From contig CM077115.1 in NCBI GenBank assembly GCA_039619475.1, positions 504,019,352 to 504,083,351 on the forward strand: a DNA stretch of 64,000 nucleotides. Direction: 5' to 3'. Shown here in pieces: positions 1 through 12,591 of the stretch. Position 1 is the first letter of the stretch. Each line of letters opens with the position of its first letter. Under the pieces are notes generated by a model, which was not told the origin of the DNA, did not search any database, and saw nothing but the letters and a program-made list of their open reading frames with translations. The position numbers were made by a program, and so were the translations under genes. Source of the stretch: Icerya purchasi (Eukaryota > Arthropoda > Insecta > Hemiptera > Monophlebidae).

Positions 1-156
1 TTTCCGTAACAAAACTTTTGAAATTGACGAGAAGTTAAAAAAAAAAGCTCGAAAAATGACGCGTAGCCCCTCCAGGTCTTTTCGACAAAGTATTACAGTT
101 TTAAATTTTGAAACAGGGTTAAAAATGTGCCATTTCTGTATATTTCTCTATTTCGG

Positions 157-470
157 AGTACCCGGGTTTCTAACTTTGAAATTAGGTCCTCTCTCGGCGT
201 CAGAAGCTCGAAATTTTTGAAGAAAAGATTTTTTTTTTTTTTCCCGCGAGCATGTGATATATCATCTCGGTGGAAAGATTGCTGTTTGCTGGGAACGAAA
301 CGCTTGAAGTTGGCATAAAGTCCAAAAATACGCGAAAAATAACGTGTTCCTCCTCTTTCGTTTGAATCTAATATTACGTAAATATAAATATAACGGTTGT
401 CTTTCAAATTAACTTACATACGGAATACTCAACGCATGAAACATCATGCTTGACTGAACTTGTTTTAGTT
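157..470 (+). repeat. Dispersed repeat, copy 1 (diverged partner at 22.14-22.48 kb)
   Basis: This stretch aligns, with gaps, to 22140-22475 in the same orientation. Shared landmarks in the same order are an AGAAGCTCGAA/AAAAGCTCGAA block, a poly(T) tract, GGGAACGAAA/GGGAACAAAA, GAAGTTGGC, a CG-containing AAAAAT block, TACGTAAATAT, GGTTGTCTTT, and finally CGCATGAAACATCATG/CGCATGAAGCATCATG. It has no coding content. The family type is unknown: no terminal inverted repeats, poly(A) tail or target duplication were seen. The first 150 bases of the window (GAAGTTAAAA, AGCTCGAAAAATGACGCG) look like a further degenerate partial unit. Confidence 0.6.
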
Positions 471-2690
471 GGTTCGATTCATGCTAATTTACTTAAACGT
501 ACTATAAGGCTAGTCAAATATTCGCAGTTGCGTTTTTGATTAATTTTTGCATCGGAGCAAGTACGTTTAATTTCTATTTATAATTCTGCTTAACTCTTTT
601 ATAGTTTAGGCTCTTTGATTACATCCTTATTCGTGTACGAATTCTACACTTTAGCCTCTGTTATCCACACCGCCGTCGATCATTGTAGACCGGCTGCTAT
701 AGTAAAATTTCCAGATGCGACTGTGTGCCATATTTTGAATTTGGTTATCATATAATTTTTAGCTTTTCGCTTACAAATCGTACGTACTACAATTCAAGGT
801 TTGCCTGATAACTCCTATATGTGTACCTTTCTAACAGTGGCGAATTTCGCCCATTGCCGACCTTACCACCTACCCTACATCTGTTGGAACTACTATATAA
901 AGAGTTTCCGAGCTTTATCTTTTTCCACAGTTTCGTACATTACCTTACTCTACGCTAGCTCAGATGCTAATAGTATATTCCCCCGCAATTTAGGCTTAAC
1001 CTACACACAGTATCCTGTTCACAACATTCGACCGGGTTAATTTTTCTATTGCCCTTTTAGATTCTCTGCTGCAACACGTCACTTAACAAAAATTTCTCTG
1101 CAACATTTATTAACACTCGTAATCTGATTTAGCCATGGTTTAAGACAAGAAACAACCGAGGTTGTTCAACATTTAACATTGTTTTCGTTGTTTTTTAGGT
1201 TTTAATCGTACTTCCGTAATTTCCAGTTTCAACCGGGTTTTTACGCTGACTTTATACAATGCTTCTGTAGCACTCTCCCCCTGGTACAGTTAGAAGAATA
1301 ACAAGGAGTCACCAAGAGTGATCATTGACGGTGCATCTATTTCGAGCAGATTTGAAGCGAAAGTAAACGGTAATAATTGATTTTAGGAAAAATGAAAATA
1401 AATAAATAAAAATTAACAAAAAATGGTGCATTATATACTCGTGTACCGTTTCTGCCATCTGTTACCTTATCACACAATTATTTACATTTTACAAAAATTA
1501 ACGTATTAAATAAGAAAAATAATTCTCAGAATTTTAGCAAATTTTACGATTTCTGAGTGCCACATTGTGACTCTTTTTCTTCCTTACTTAACACTACGAT
1601 AACGCAGTATACTCACTTCAAAATGAACTGTCTCGTACATGATCAAATATGTCGTTAAAATAATCTAACAATGCAAAACTTAATCGAAGTGGACCGAATT
1701 ATCCATAGATTAAATCATTAAACCATAAAATAGACTCAAAATTAACTCTATATTAAAGTGCTATATGCTAGCGTTATCTGTAAAAGACACACCTATAGTC
1801 TTGCGTGTACTAATGCAGCGCTAATACTTGTTTTTATGTGTCTCTCTGATGAAGCAAAATCTCATGTCCCACAATTATTGCTTACTTGTTTCGCTTATAC
1901 AATTGCAATATACGGAGTTCGCCATATTTTTTACCGAATCCATAATTTATCAACGTTCGAATCCTATTTTGTTTTCTTATTAAACTCTGACCAGAAATAT
2001 ACCTATAGCTGAAGTATGAAATAACTGGAATAGAGATGATGTTCATTGCCAGCTGTTCTAATCATTATATGTAACCATTGTAGGAAAGGTACGCAAAAGA
2101 GCAAACTTGTCACAAATCTTTGTAAGAATTATTCGCATATTTCGAACTATTGGTGTTAGTTAAAATCTCGTATGCAGATAACCACGCCCGCTACCACCAT
2201 TACAACTTTAGGCGAAGGTATAAACAGGCAATTCCCAAACTTTGCATAAATACAGAAAAGTCAATTTTCTGTTTACAAATGGAACTCGTTAATATTTACC
2301 GTTCCTTCTTTATACTGCTTCTGTCCTGCTAAAATGTCGGTCCTCTAGAGTAGAATGTTACAGTAATCTCATATCCAAAAGCAGCAATCCTCCTCACCAC
2401 CAAAAAATTAACAGCAGAACAGATACGACAATTTTCAACATTTTCAATTGTGTAAGATTCGAATCTACCCTGGAGCGAAACACCGCTCCTAATCAATGGG
2501 AGGTAGTTTTTAAGCAAAGGTAAACGTACATATGTACCCTTGGAACGAATTTGAAAGTCTTAAAACTTGACAGATTAGAAATTACAAAAATCGTTTAATA
2601 TAAATTGTGGAAGGTGCTTTTTATTGAATTATGCATCTGGTATTCTCGGAAAATTTAGAAACTTTACATTAAAACTGTGAGAGAATTCGT
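471..2690. other. AT-rich non-coding stretch
   Basis: No gene is recognised. ORFs of up to about 84 codons on the plus strand (801-1040, 1758-2012) show no domain, signal or codon bias and are taken as chance open frames. No RNA gene or transposon end was identified. Confidence 0.5.
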
Positions 2691-3168
2691 CAGTGAAGCC
2701 GGGGGGGCATTAATCACCCCTATAATAGAGAGGCCTATATAGATCAATAAAAAAAGAATGTATTTTTTTTGTCGCTGCTGATAATATTTTATATAAATAA
2801 TAAGAGGCTTTAATTATGTAATGAAATATGTGCTATAAACGTTTTTCTTTTTTACTTTACACGATTTTCTCCTATCGAATTTTTATTTTTCCAAGTGTAT
2901 CCGAAATTACTGGTTTTTGCTTTCTCGGTTCAATGGCCACTTTGTTTTTATTTTTGCGACGACGATATAATATTTAATACGGTTAAAAAATTTAATTTTA
3001 TTAATCTCTCTTCGTATTTATTTAGCTTTTCGTTTAATTTTCTTAGATTTTTTAAAATAACTGTTACATATATTGGTATAACATATATTTTTCTGGGGTG
3101 GCGTCGTCGCAGCAGTTTTTTTATCGAAGGGGCTGCTTCTGCCCCCCCCCGCGCTTGGAACGCCTCTG
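2691..3168. mobile_element. Possible degraded non-autonomous hAT-like element
   Basis: The left end reads CAGTGAAGCCGGGGGGGCAT. The reverse complement of the right end reads CAGAGGCG and soon enters a G-rich run, a layout like the better-supported hAT elements in this window. Candidate 8-bp flanks GAATTCGT and TAGTTCGC agree at five of eight positions. The interior is AT-rich and has no transposase. Boundaries are uncertain and the call rests only on these weak ends. Confidence 0.33.
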
Positions 3169-6100
3169 TAGTTCGCGATACAATAAAATTCTTAATCGGT
3201 TCAAATGTAATAAATAACCGCTTAACCTACAAATATTTATAAATCACAATATTAGCCCGTTTAATAAACAGTCTAGAGCTTTTATGTAATACCAGCACTT
3301 TTCAAAACATTATATAATTTATTAATTACCTTACCCCTTTAAATTACGCCGAAATTAAATTTGTAAAAAATTCAGCGGTAAAAGCGAAATAATAAATGTG
3401 CATGATATGAAGATTATTATTATTATTATTCTCCGTTTATTTATACAAACTTCACCTGTTTTTATAAATTCTATTCAATCTGCTCATCGACCTTTTAAAT
3501 TTACGCTGCATAATCCCCAGTCATCTTAAGACTAAATTCATAAAATTTGAATACTATCCTTTTAAGATACCTAAAAGGATATTCATCTTACATCTTTACA
3601 GCCACTTTTTTACACTATCGTTACTAATTTACTTATTACCTATATTTTATTTTTTCATTTATATCTCTTTTAAATTTTTAATTATTTCAATACATAACTT
3701 ATGTTATCTTCACTGAAATGCACTTGAGAGCTGATTATATGATTATACATATGTACATACAAATGGAATAAGTGTGGTAAATTTGAATTCAGTATATATG
3801 TGGATATATCTGTTTTCTGTGTGAGTGTAAAATTGTGTATATTACTGAGGGAGTAGATGTATTTGGTGCAGCTAATGTGTTTGTTGTACACATCATTGTA
3901 TGTGTTATACAGGATATTTAAGCTGACCTGTGAGTATGGTTGTTGCAAAACTGGGTGTAGATGAAAGGGTAGATGTTAGCATTTGAGACTATTTAATGTA
4001 CATAATTATTTGAAGTATTGGTTTGTACTATTAGCGTCGATTTTTAAAATCACTTATAAAGTAAAATGTTAATTACTGAAATTGTCATTATCAGGGCGTA
4101 GTACTCGTATGTATTCATACTGCACAACACATTTACCTCTTCTTGTTTTGATTTTGTTTTCCTATTACAGTTTGTTGTAAATGATATAATATCTTTATTT
4201 TTATTTCATTTTTGTTTTTTTGTTCTGTTTTTTATATTATTATTTTGTTTTATTTTATTTTATTTTATGTTATTTTTTTTTTAAAAAAACCTTCTTCTAT
4301 TATTTTTCTTGTTAAATTTTGCTATTACTTTATACCTACAACCACAATAATGCATCCGTATCTTTTGTTATCGAAAAGACTTAATTTTTGTTTTGACCAC
4401 TACTCGCGTAATATTGCGCATAAGTGGCTTTTCTCTGTAATAATAATAATAATAAAGTGTTATTTGATTTGATTTGATTATTATTATTACTATTATTACT
4501 AATTATAGCTGAGTTTAAGATATTTTTGATTCAAATTATCTAAACACGCATAAATGTTTAACATAAGCTAGAATTTCTGTCCAAATCATCATTTACAAAA
4601 ATGAACGAACGAATTAAAAAATTTTTATCGAAAAAAAAAAAACAAGGAAATAACATGGATAGATAAAAATGAAAGGGACAAAAGGCAGAGGTCTTTTTCG
4701 GTTGGCTGCGGAGGGAGGCTATTATTTTAATTATCGTAGCGTGACGCAGTTGGTTATTTATATCTGTCTGCTTTTCATGAAAACGTCTTCTCCAAATAAC
4801 ATCATCGGTTCTATCAAAAATACCCTCATCGCGAACCTTTAACAATGGTATATCGGTCAAATGTAGGAAATGGATCTTTCGTGGAGAAAGTGGCTTTTCG
4901 AAGAAACGAGAAAAGATTTCTCGTCAGCAGATGCGGAAGGTGAATTAAAACTTGATATAAAGCCCATCCAAAAGTCATAAATGTCGGCAGTAAAAAGGAC
5001 TACTAACCCTCCAATTACTGCCGCCGGCAGATGTTGTACATACATACATATGTAGACAGACGCGCAGTGTGTTAGCACATTCAACAAGCACTGTCAATAA
5101 AAGAGATTTAGCTATTCTATTCACTGGATGCTGCGCTTTCATAGCGGTTAAACAGGCCGAACGACCAATAACTTAGGGGTAGCGCGATATCGTTACAGTG
5201 CTTCCCAAAATTCGAAATTAACCATTCCCAAGAAAGACCACTAGTTCAGAATCGATTTAAATGTGAACGAATTAAAACGAACAAAAACGCGACTTGCTTT
5301 TAAATTCAACAACCACAATCTCGCTATTTAAATTTCTCGATTAATAGAGAGATGTATGTGTTATATGTTCTTACCAACGAAATCTATATATACACGTCTC
5401 TAATAACGTGATTAGAGATCATTCGTACAATAATTGCAACATCTTTTCGAATGATAATAGAATTAACAGACGCGGTGTGCGTACCGTGACTTCTGTAAAA
5501 ACGCAAGAATAGAATTTTTTTTAAACGTACCTTGTTTTAAGTATTTAATAAAAACAGTGCACGAAGTCACGAGTTGAAATTTATGAATCAATCAATGATG
5601 TCGATAGTTTTAATTTTCACGAAACACGGCCGAATCCAGCTTGACTGTCTGATGAAGCAGATTTTCGTGTACTTGAAAATCGCAATGAATTTTGATCGAT
5701 ACTGCCCGTTGTCTTTGCAATTGCTTCGTACTCGACTGCGCTGGTTTTTGCAGAAGAGCTACTCATCCGCATTCCGTACTTGCCTTTTTGGAGACGGTCC
5801 TTTTTGCTTTCCCGGTGCAAATGTAGTCTCGTGTGCATCTTCGGAATAAAATGAAAAAAAAAATGCATATGCCGATTTTTATGCACGTCAATGCTGTCTA
5901 ATTATAAGCCAAGCTATTCGGTTCTAGCAAAGGCGACGTGCGCGCTTTCCGTTCACAGTGCACGACGAAGGAGGTGTCTTTCCACAGTTTATTTTAATTC
6001 ACCGTTTTGTAACGTGTTTTTCTAGCATAGCGAGCGATCAGCGAGAAAAAGTATACGCCATCTTGCAGTTTTGAATAGGAGATTACTCTAGTAAATAATT

Positions 6101-6679
6101 AAGATCGTTAGTACAAATCATGATTATAGATAGAAGAAGATATAAATAAAATAATAAAATGAAAAAAGAAGAAAAAAAAAACAAAAAAAAAAACAGATGG
6201 AATATGCGGACGATATGCATAATTTCAAACACTCATATAATAGAACAGTGAAATTAGATATAAGAAATCCGTCGAAGCTTGACGGGTCAAAATTTAACAT
6301 TGCAATTATAATACGATTTTAAAAAAATGCAAAAAATTTTCTTCGATTTTTACAATACTTCGGTTGTTCTGATAATATACGGTCTCTATCTAATATTTAA
6401 ACGTTTCGAGTTCGTGTGTTGTGTTAGATGTACAATTTTTTGGATAACTGCGCAAGTTTTTGGCGCCGAATTTTTTTCGTCATTCAAAAAAAAACTTGGA
6501 AAATTATTGATTTATTTAATTTGTAAAAACTCATTCTTGCCACGGAGAATGGTCCAACGATACAAAAAAATTTAGCAACAAATTTTAATCGAAAAATAGA
6601 AGAAAAAAATTTTTCCTTCCTTAGATTGTGGATATTTGTATAAATCTATATAATGTACTCTCCTGCTAGGAATTTCGTG

Positions 6680-6683
<4 letters not shown>
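3169..6683. other. Non-coding stretch, AT-rich with a GC-richer part at about 4.7-6.0 kb
   Basis: No gene is recognised. ORFs at 3682-3948 (-), 4558-5087 (-) and the overlapping pair at 5574-5886 have no recognisable domain. Positions 4438-4500 hold (TAA)n followed by a TTTGATTTGATTTGATT block and (ATT)n, a pattern like some LINE 3' ends; a related block occurs on the minus strand near 29.13-29.2 kb. Confidence 0.45.

Positions 6684-6719
<36 letters not shown>
6684..6719. repeat. (TA)n microsatellite
   Basis: An uninterrupted AT dinucleotide run. It explains the IYIYIY peptide of the overlapping minus-strand ORF. Confidence 0.95.
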
Positions 6720-6722
<3 letters not shown>

Positions 6723-8881
6723 ACGTGTATAATCGAAAAGTTTCGCGGTACATGCAACTTGTTGTTATTTATTTACGAGCTGAAGTATTATTCGGCTAAA
6801 CGCTGTAATCGGGAGCTTTTTCAAATCAGTCTCCTTCCACTCCTTCATTATTTGTAGTTTCAGCTAAAGTAAAGGAATAAAAATATTGTAACGGTGGTAA
6901 GGAAACATTTTTTTTTTTATTTTTTTTTTGTACAATGTTTGTTGTTTGTTTAGAATCCTACGTAAAGTATAAATTAAATGAAGACACTTGTTCACGAGGT
7001 GACTACGCTGACATACCTCCAAAAACGTATGTTTCAACATACACATTTACACACTCACTTATGTATACATGTTTGTGTGTGAAAACCGTTTATTATCAAA
7101 ATAAGATAATTGAGATATTAAGGAGCTCAAGTGGGCCCACCGTTAATTCAAAGTGAATTACTCATTTCCTCGTTGCACTTATTTTTATCTATATTTTTTT
7201 TTTGGCAAATATTTGCAATGTAGGTCACCGCAGCTGAGGACACAATTGCGATTAATTTCAAACAAAAACGATTGCATAAAGTAATTCTTTGTCCTTCATT
7301 TACTTTCCAATTGTAACCGTTTAAGCTGTTAACGAGTTTCATCCGCAAAAACGAATCGATACTCAAAATCATCCATCAAGTTATTGAAAAAAGGACCGAA
7401 TCACCCTTTCATTAGCATCTTTTTAAGTATTTCTCTTTTTTTTTTTTTTTTAAATCAGTCTTATTTATACCCTTCTTGTGCGGCGGCAAACCTAAGAGAA
7501 AAACAAAAATAACAACAGTTGGACTGCGCTTAATTTATTTACCAGTAGAGGGTTGTTTGTCTTCGAAATATTTTTTTTGAAACAGCGCGTATTTTTTAAA
7601 TATTTTACTATATTTTTAAGAAAATGTAGTTGTTTAATTTTGAAAATTACTCGTTTCTGTTTTTATTTGTGTAGCATTTGTAAGGTTTAGATTTGGTTGA
7701 CGAGCTGGAAAAAAAGTAAAAAAATTAAATAAATAAATAAAAGTTCAGATTTCTCTTATTTCGAATAAAAGACGAGGCTGCATTCTCTTTAATTCGTGCG
7801 GTTTAATTTTCGAATTTTTAACGCGACTTGGAATCATTAAATTCGATTTGTAAAAATTTTATTTTACTCTTATCACGCAATTAATCAAAAACAAACGAAA
7901 TTACAAAAAAAAAATAAAAAAAAAATGCGCGATAGCTGTTTTAGGAATGAATTTATCCGTACCCAAGATCAATATACTCGAAAAATATCATTTCCGCTAT
8001 AACTACTGACGATCCTTCCACCGGCAACGGTCCTAACCTATCATTCTAAATAGATTTCAGCGTTAAAAAAAGTCGATAAAATAGAAAATCTACAAATATG
8101 TTGGGCCATTATGTAAACAAATTGGGTTTTATTTTCAATAATGGTTACATAATATTCACAAATATTTTATTACGCAAAAAATACAATTATTATGTAAATA
8201 TGAATCTCCCAACTAGTTTCAGTTGCAGGCATATCCGTAATCGTGACATTAAATTTAAAATATATTTATTTATATTTTTGTGTGCTCAAATATTTGCACG
8301 TAAACTTTTTCGAAATCTACAAATATTACTTTTCCTTATTATCAGGCAATGTAGTAATAGTTTTTCGAATTAGAAGATTTTCTTACCGACCAACCTCGCC
8401 ATTCGTCCACAAATGGTCACCGAAATTCAAAAAGCGGTACACTTTACTATAGTACAAACTCTGAAACTAGCTAAATACAGCGAGAGCTCTCTCGTTTTGG
8501 AGAGAACTCGGACACTTCCTCCCTAAATTTGACGCTGTTAGGCTGTAGAAAACTTCAAAAATAGTCTGTACAAAAAAAAAATTATCCGTTGCTCTAAGGC
8601 CGGCGGCTTAATTATATAAATTATTTTATTTTTTATAAATTTAACCGAGAGAATGAAATCTTTTCTAAAAATCTTAGCTCGATTTGGATTAAGAGACACA
8701 TCTTCTCTGGAAGAAAATTATTTTAACCACTCTCTTCACTGATCCCCTCCCCATCCTCGCCCCCAATTGAAAAAATGGTGTTCAAGAACTAAAATGCAGA
8801 ATTTCTTTCAACTACAGTGTTCCCGACCATTTCAGGGGACACTGAGTGCTTCACAACTATAGGATGGATGAGAAATTAAAT
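6720..8881. other. AT-rich non-coding stretch
   Basis: Nothing recognisable apart from poly(T) tracts (6907-6929, 7438-7452). Overlapping ORFs at 8098-8452 encode hydrophobic, low-complexity peptides typical of translated AT-rich DNA. Confidence 0.45.
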
Positions 8882-8945
8882 TTTTTCCTTATTTGAAACA
8901 ATTTTTATAAAAGTTTTTCCTTATTTGAAACAATTTTTATAAAAT
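8882..8945. repeat. Tandem duplication of about 32 bp
   Basis: Two nearly identical adjacent copies of a block containing TTTCCTTATTTGAAACAA then TTTTTATAAAA. This is a recent local duplication. Confidence 0.85.
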
Positions 8946-10574
8946 TTTTTCTTCGATTTTTCTTAATAAAGTACGATCTTAAAAATATATACAATAAGAC
9001 AAGATTGTATGTAGTATTTTTAATTAAGTATGCGAAAAACTTTCGCGGTATCGAAAAATATTATTTAATTGACAAATAAGTGTCTATAAGAATAAAATTC
9101 TTCTTTTTCATTTTTGAAATAATTAAAAAAAAATTCATTAGTTATTTCTAATGCGCTTTGGAATTGTTCCCCGCAACTTTTACAATTCATTATTAACTCA
9201 CAAAGCATGTACGTCACGATCAAAAATGAGCACTATTATATTTTTAAATATTTCTCCTAAACTCGCAAAAGTTGTCTTTAATTGCTTCCCGTAATTTCTT
9301 TATACGATCATAATACTTTTGTCGGTATTAAGTTGATAACTACACTTTAGTATTATATATAGTTACATTTAAAGATAGCGCCAATATGCACGATGGCGTA
9401 ATAGTTTGTGAATCACTGAAAAAATGAGTTACAATAATCTAATTTAATAAGACAGTTTTATTCGTGTTGTCTACCACGTCGCTACTCGTGTGCTGGTTAA
9501 AGTCCCCTCGTGAAATAATCGCACAAGTGATCACACATCATCGCCGCTATAACCCCTCGGTGGTTTATTATAATTAACTAGGAACCCCGCAGTTATTCCG
9601 GTCCAACCTGCTAACTTCTCTTCGTTATTATGTGGGGAAATATCGTCTTTGAAATATTATTATTAATGTGCAGAACTAATTTAATCAAATAAAACAGAAT
9701 TTTATATATATATAATAAATTGCCGCTAACTTCTGACTCTTATATTCTATTGTTTATAGTCAGAATTGACTATTTCACGTATTACCCTATTAAATGAAAA
9801 AAACACGAACACACACACATACATATATTCGTATGTATGTATATATATATATATATATATATACAAAACCCTAATTTAGACACAACAGTAAACATATAAT
9901 GGAAAAATTAAACAGCGGGAAAATTTATGTAACTTAATTTTAACGACTTGTTTCTCCGTGTGTGAAAAGAACTTGACTACTGTCACGATGAAAATAAAAA
10001 TGTGTGTCCTATTGTAGATTTTAACCGCCTCACCTCATAACTATATTCACCTGCTACTTAGAGACCCCTTTGGACCTATAATATTAATAACTGCTTCGAA
10101 ACGTACGAAAATATTATGAAAATCATATAAAATTTTTTTATTTTTTCATCTCTTTAAAAATATCGCATAAAAGAAAGAGAGGAAAAAACCGTAAAATCCG
10201 ATAAGACATTTGGACGACTAACGTAATCTGTAGAATTTGTACTTTCGGAAAACCCCAACTTAATTAATACATTTTCCGAGCACAGCTGTTTCGAATGATT
10301 TAATTCGTCACGGAGACAAAATAATACATCGTCTACGCTAAAGATTGTTCCCCATCTTCAGTAGGAATGTTTTGAAAAAAAGGAAATAAATTAAATTAAA
10401 TAAAATAGAACAAACACTAACGACATAATGATATAATTTAAAAAATATAAAAACACCGATTAGTTTCGGATACTACAATCTCCATCTTCACGGTGTGTAT
10501 GAACAATTAAAATTAAAACAACAATAGTAAAAACCCGTAATGTTTTCTGTAGTTTTAAAGTTATAATACTGGTA
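8946..10574. other. AT-rich non-coding stretch with a (TA)n run
   Basis: No gene is recognised. A (TA)n microsatellite lies at 9841-9862, preceded by CA/TA-rich sequence. A somewhat GC-richer patch at about 9460-9640 has no interpretable content. Confidence 0.45.
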
Positions 10575-10828
10575 CATGGGCGTCGCCAGCGGGGGGCAAC
10601 TGCCCCCCTTGGAGCTTTGAAACTTTTTAATCAACTGGCCATGATGAGTACTCATAGGCGCATAATCATAGACAATTTTCCAGAAACCCACGAAAATTAT
10701 GTTTTAATTTAGATTTTGTTCTTGTTTAATAAAATATTAAGCCTTCACAACTTATTTTATTTTTCCGATAACTCATATCCTCTTTCTATCATCTTGCCCC
10801 CCTGGCTCATCGACTGGCGACGCCCTTG
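10575..10828. mobile_element. Non-autonomous hAT-type element (254 bp) with perfect 8-bp target duplication
   Basis: The element begins CATGGGCGTCGCCAG and ends CTGGCGACGCCCTTG, so the termini are inverted repeats (GGGCGTCGCCAG on both strands). It is flanked by identical 8-bp direct repeats TACTGGTA at 10567-10574 and 10829-10836. C/G-rich blocks (GGGGGGCAACTGCCCCCC at the left, TTGCCCCCCTGG at the right) lie just inside the ends. An 8-bp duplication with short TIRs is the hallmark of the hAT superfamily. It encodes no transposase and would depend on one in trans. The ORF at 10488-10691 (-) only overlaps it by chance. Confidence 0.85.
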
Positions 10829-11889
10829 TACTGGTATACATACCGCGCATCAAGTTGATGTTATTGATATGATTGTGTAATCCATACTATTGTGTCGGTG
10901 TTTTTATATTTTTTATAATTTGTAAATTATATCATTGTGTTCTTAGTGTTTGTTCTATTTTATTTACTTCAATTAACTGTAACGCAATAGTATGAATATT
11001 ACAATCATATTAAAATTAATAAAACTTGCTCCATCAATTTATAGCCTTTTTTTTTGGAGAGCTCGCGAACATTTCTGTTAAAATCGGAACGCTGCCAGCT
11101 TTTTCCGAGATATGGGGCTATTTTTTTTTTTTTAACGTCGCGATTAATTCTTCATTTCTCCTACTACCTGCTTACGTTTAAAATAACATTTTTTAGAAAC
11201 ATGTTCGAGATAGGATTAATTGCCAAAAACATTATTTAAAAGAAGCTGAAATCTAAATGCATTTGGTCTAACATAATCTGATAATAAATACAACTAAGAG
11301 ATGTAAATCCCCGACACGGAAATACCGAAAATCCTAATGTACCCAATGAATGTGTACAAAAAGATGAAAGGTGTGAAAAATTAAACTACGAAATTAGCAA
11401 AATTATAAGCATACCCCCCTAGAGGGAGGTTTAATTATTGTAAACGCGATCAAACAATAATAATTGTGGCCGCCAAGTGGATAATAAGTCTGGGGCAAAA
11501 AAAAATACATGAAATATGCACACTGATTGTGTAGTAAAAAGAATTAGGTAGAACAAGAAGTTCAGTATATATTACGCCAGGCGAGAATCAAAACGCCGAA
11601 AAAAATAAACAGATTGGAGATAAAAAACTTGAAAATAATGTCAGAAAAAGAAAGAAAATAAAATCACAAATGCTGCAATGAGAAAGAGAATTAAATGATG
11701 GAAGTATATAATTAAAATGCGGGGGAATATTTAAATAGATCCGACAAAAAAAAAAATTATTTGAAAACAGAAGAAAATCCTGAAATAAAATGTAAACCGA
11801 GAAAAATATCGTGAACAAATGAAGACACCTAATAAAATTCCTGATGAAATAGTGAAGAAAGAACGGGAATATAGAAAAAGTTCGATTTA
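10829..11889. other. Non-coding stretch, purine-rich toward the end
   Basis: No gene is recognised. The block near 11050-11130 (CCGAGATATGGGGCTATTTT) resembles the end of the repeat at 14.40-14.71 kb (GAGATATCGCTATTTG). Positions 11480-11880 are very A/G-rich on the plus strand; a lysine- and glutamate-rich translation interrupted by stops gives no family call. Confidence 0.4.
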
Positions 11890-12583
11890 TGAATAAGAAT
11901 ATATTTTATACATAGCGTAATTTAGCTGCCTTTTCTGCCATGAGGCGATTTCCGAGTGACTCGTATAGAAGGCCGGCTGCACTAAATAATTGCTCACTCG
12001 GAACGCTGGCTGAAGGAACGCTGAGATACTTGCGAGCAAGATCTGACAACTTGTCGTATTTCACTATTAGTTTTGCACAAGTCCAGAGGGATTTCATCGA
12101 GGGAGGCTCGTTTTTCTTTGAGATATGCCTTCAATTGTGCTTTAATTTCATGTTCTTGTTTGTCTTCTACTATCCCCAGATTCTAAATCGGAGCCTTCGT
12201 CTTCGCTTGAGAACTCCAGAATTCCAGGCTAAATTGCTAATGAGACTTTTAGCAGAACAATCAGAACTTGTTGAAGGCTCATGGATATTATGTTTTGATT
12301 CCCTCGACCTTTTAATACCAGACGTTGAAGCTGAAAATTTCGATTAGACAGTTTTAATCCGAGTGCCAGAACGTCAGCATTCACTCTGTCCTTTACAATA
12401 TCATTAAAGAATTTATGCTTGTACCGTGGATCCAAAAACGTCGAAATTATAAATAAGGAATTTGTAAGAATATGTAGCGACTTACACATTCGCAAAATAT
12501 TCGCAACGTTTGATGCGAATGCGAATGTTAAAGATAATGCGAATTATTCGCATACGCGAATGCGAACATTCGTAACATCACTA
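11890..12583 (-). pseudogene. hAT transposase 3' relic with one transposon terminus
   Basis: Minus-strand translation in two frames gives C-terminal hAT transposase motifs. STFLDPRYKHKFF (around 12.43-12.47 kb) matches the LDPRyK motif. KYLSVPSASVPSEQLFSAAG (around 11.98-12.04 kb) is the hAT dimerisation domain (Dimer_Tnp_hAT), followed by NRLMAEKAAKLRYV. The linker between them is in other frames, so the gene is broken. The N-terminal BED finger and DDE core are absent. Upstream, at 12500-12583, lie several GCGAAT/ATTCGC repeats ending in CATCACTA, which is TAGTGATG read inward, a hAT-like end with subterminal repeats. No opposite terminus or target duplication was found, so this looks like an internally deleted and truncated copy. 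Confidence 0.85.
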
Positions 12584-12591
12584 ATAAGTAG

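Noticed and set aside
460..485. GGTTCGATTC, a tRNA B-box-like sequence
   Set aside because: No A box at the right distance and no acceptor or anticodon stems could be drawn; it is at the edge of a dispersed repeat.
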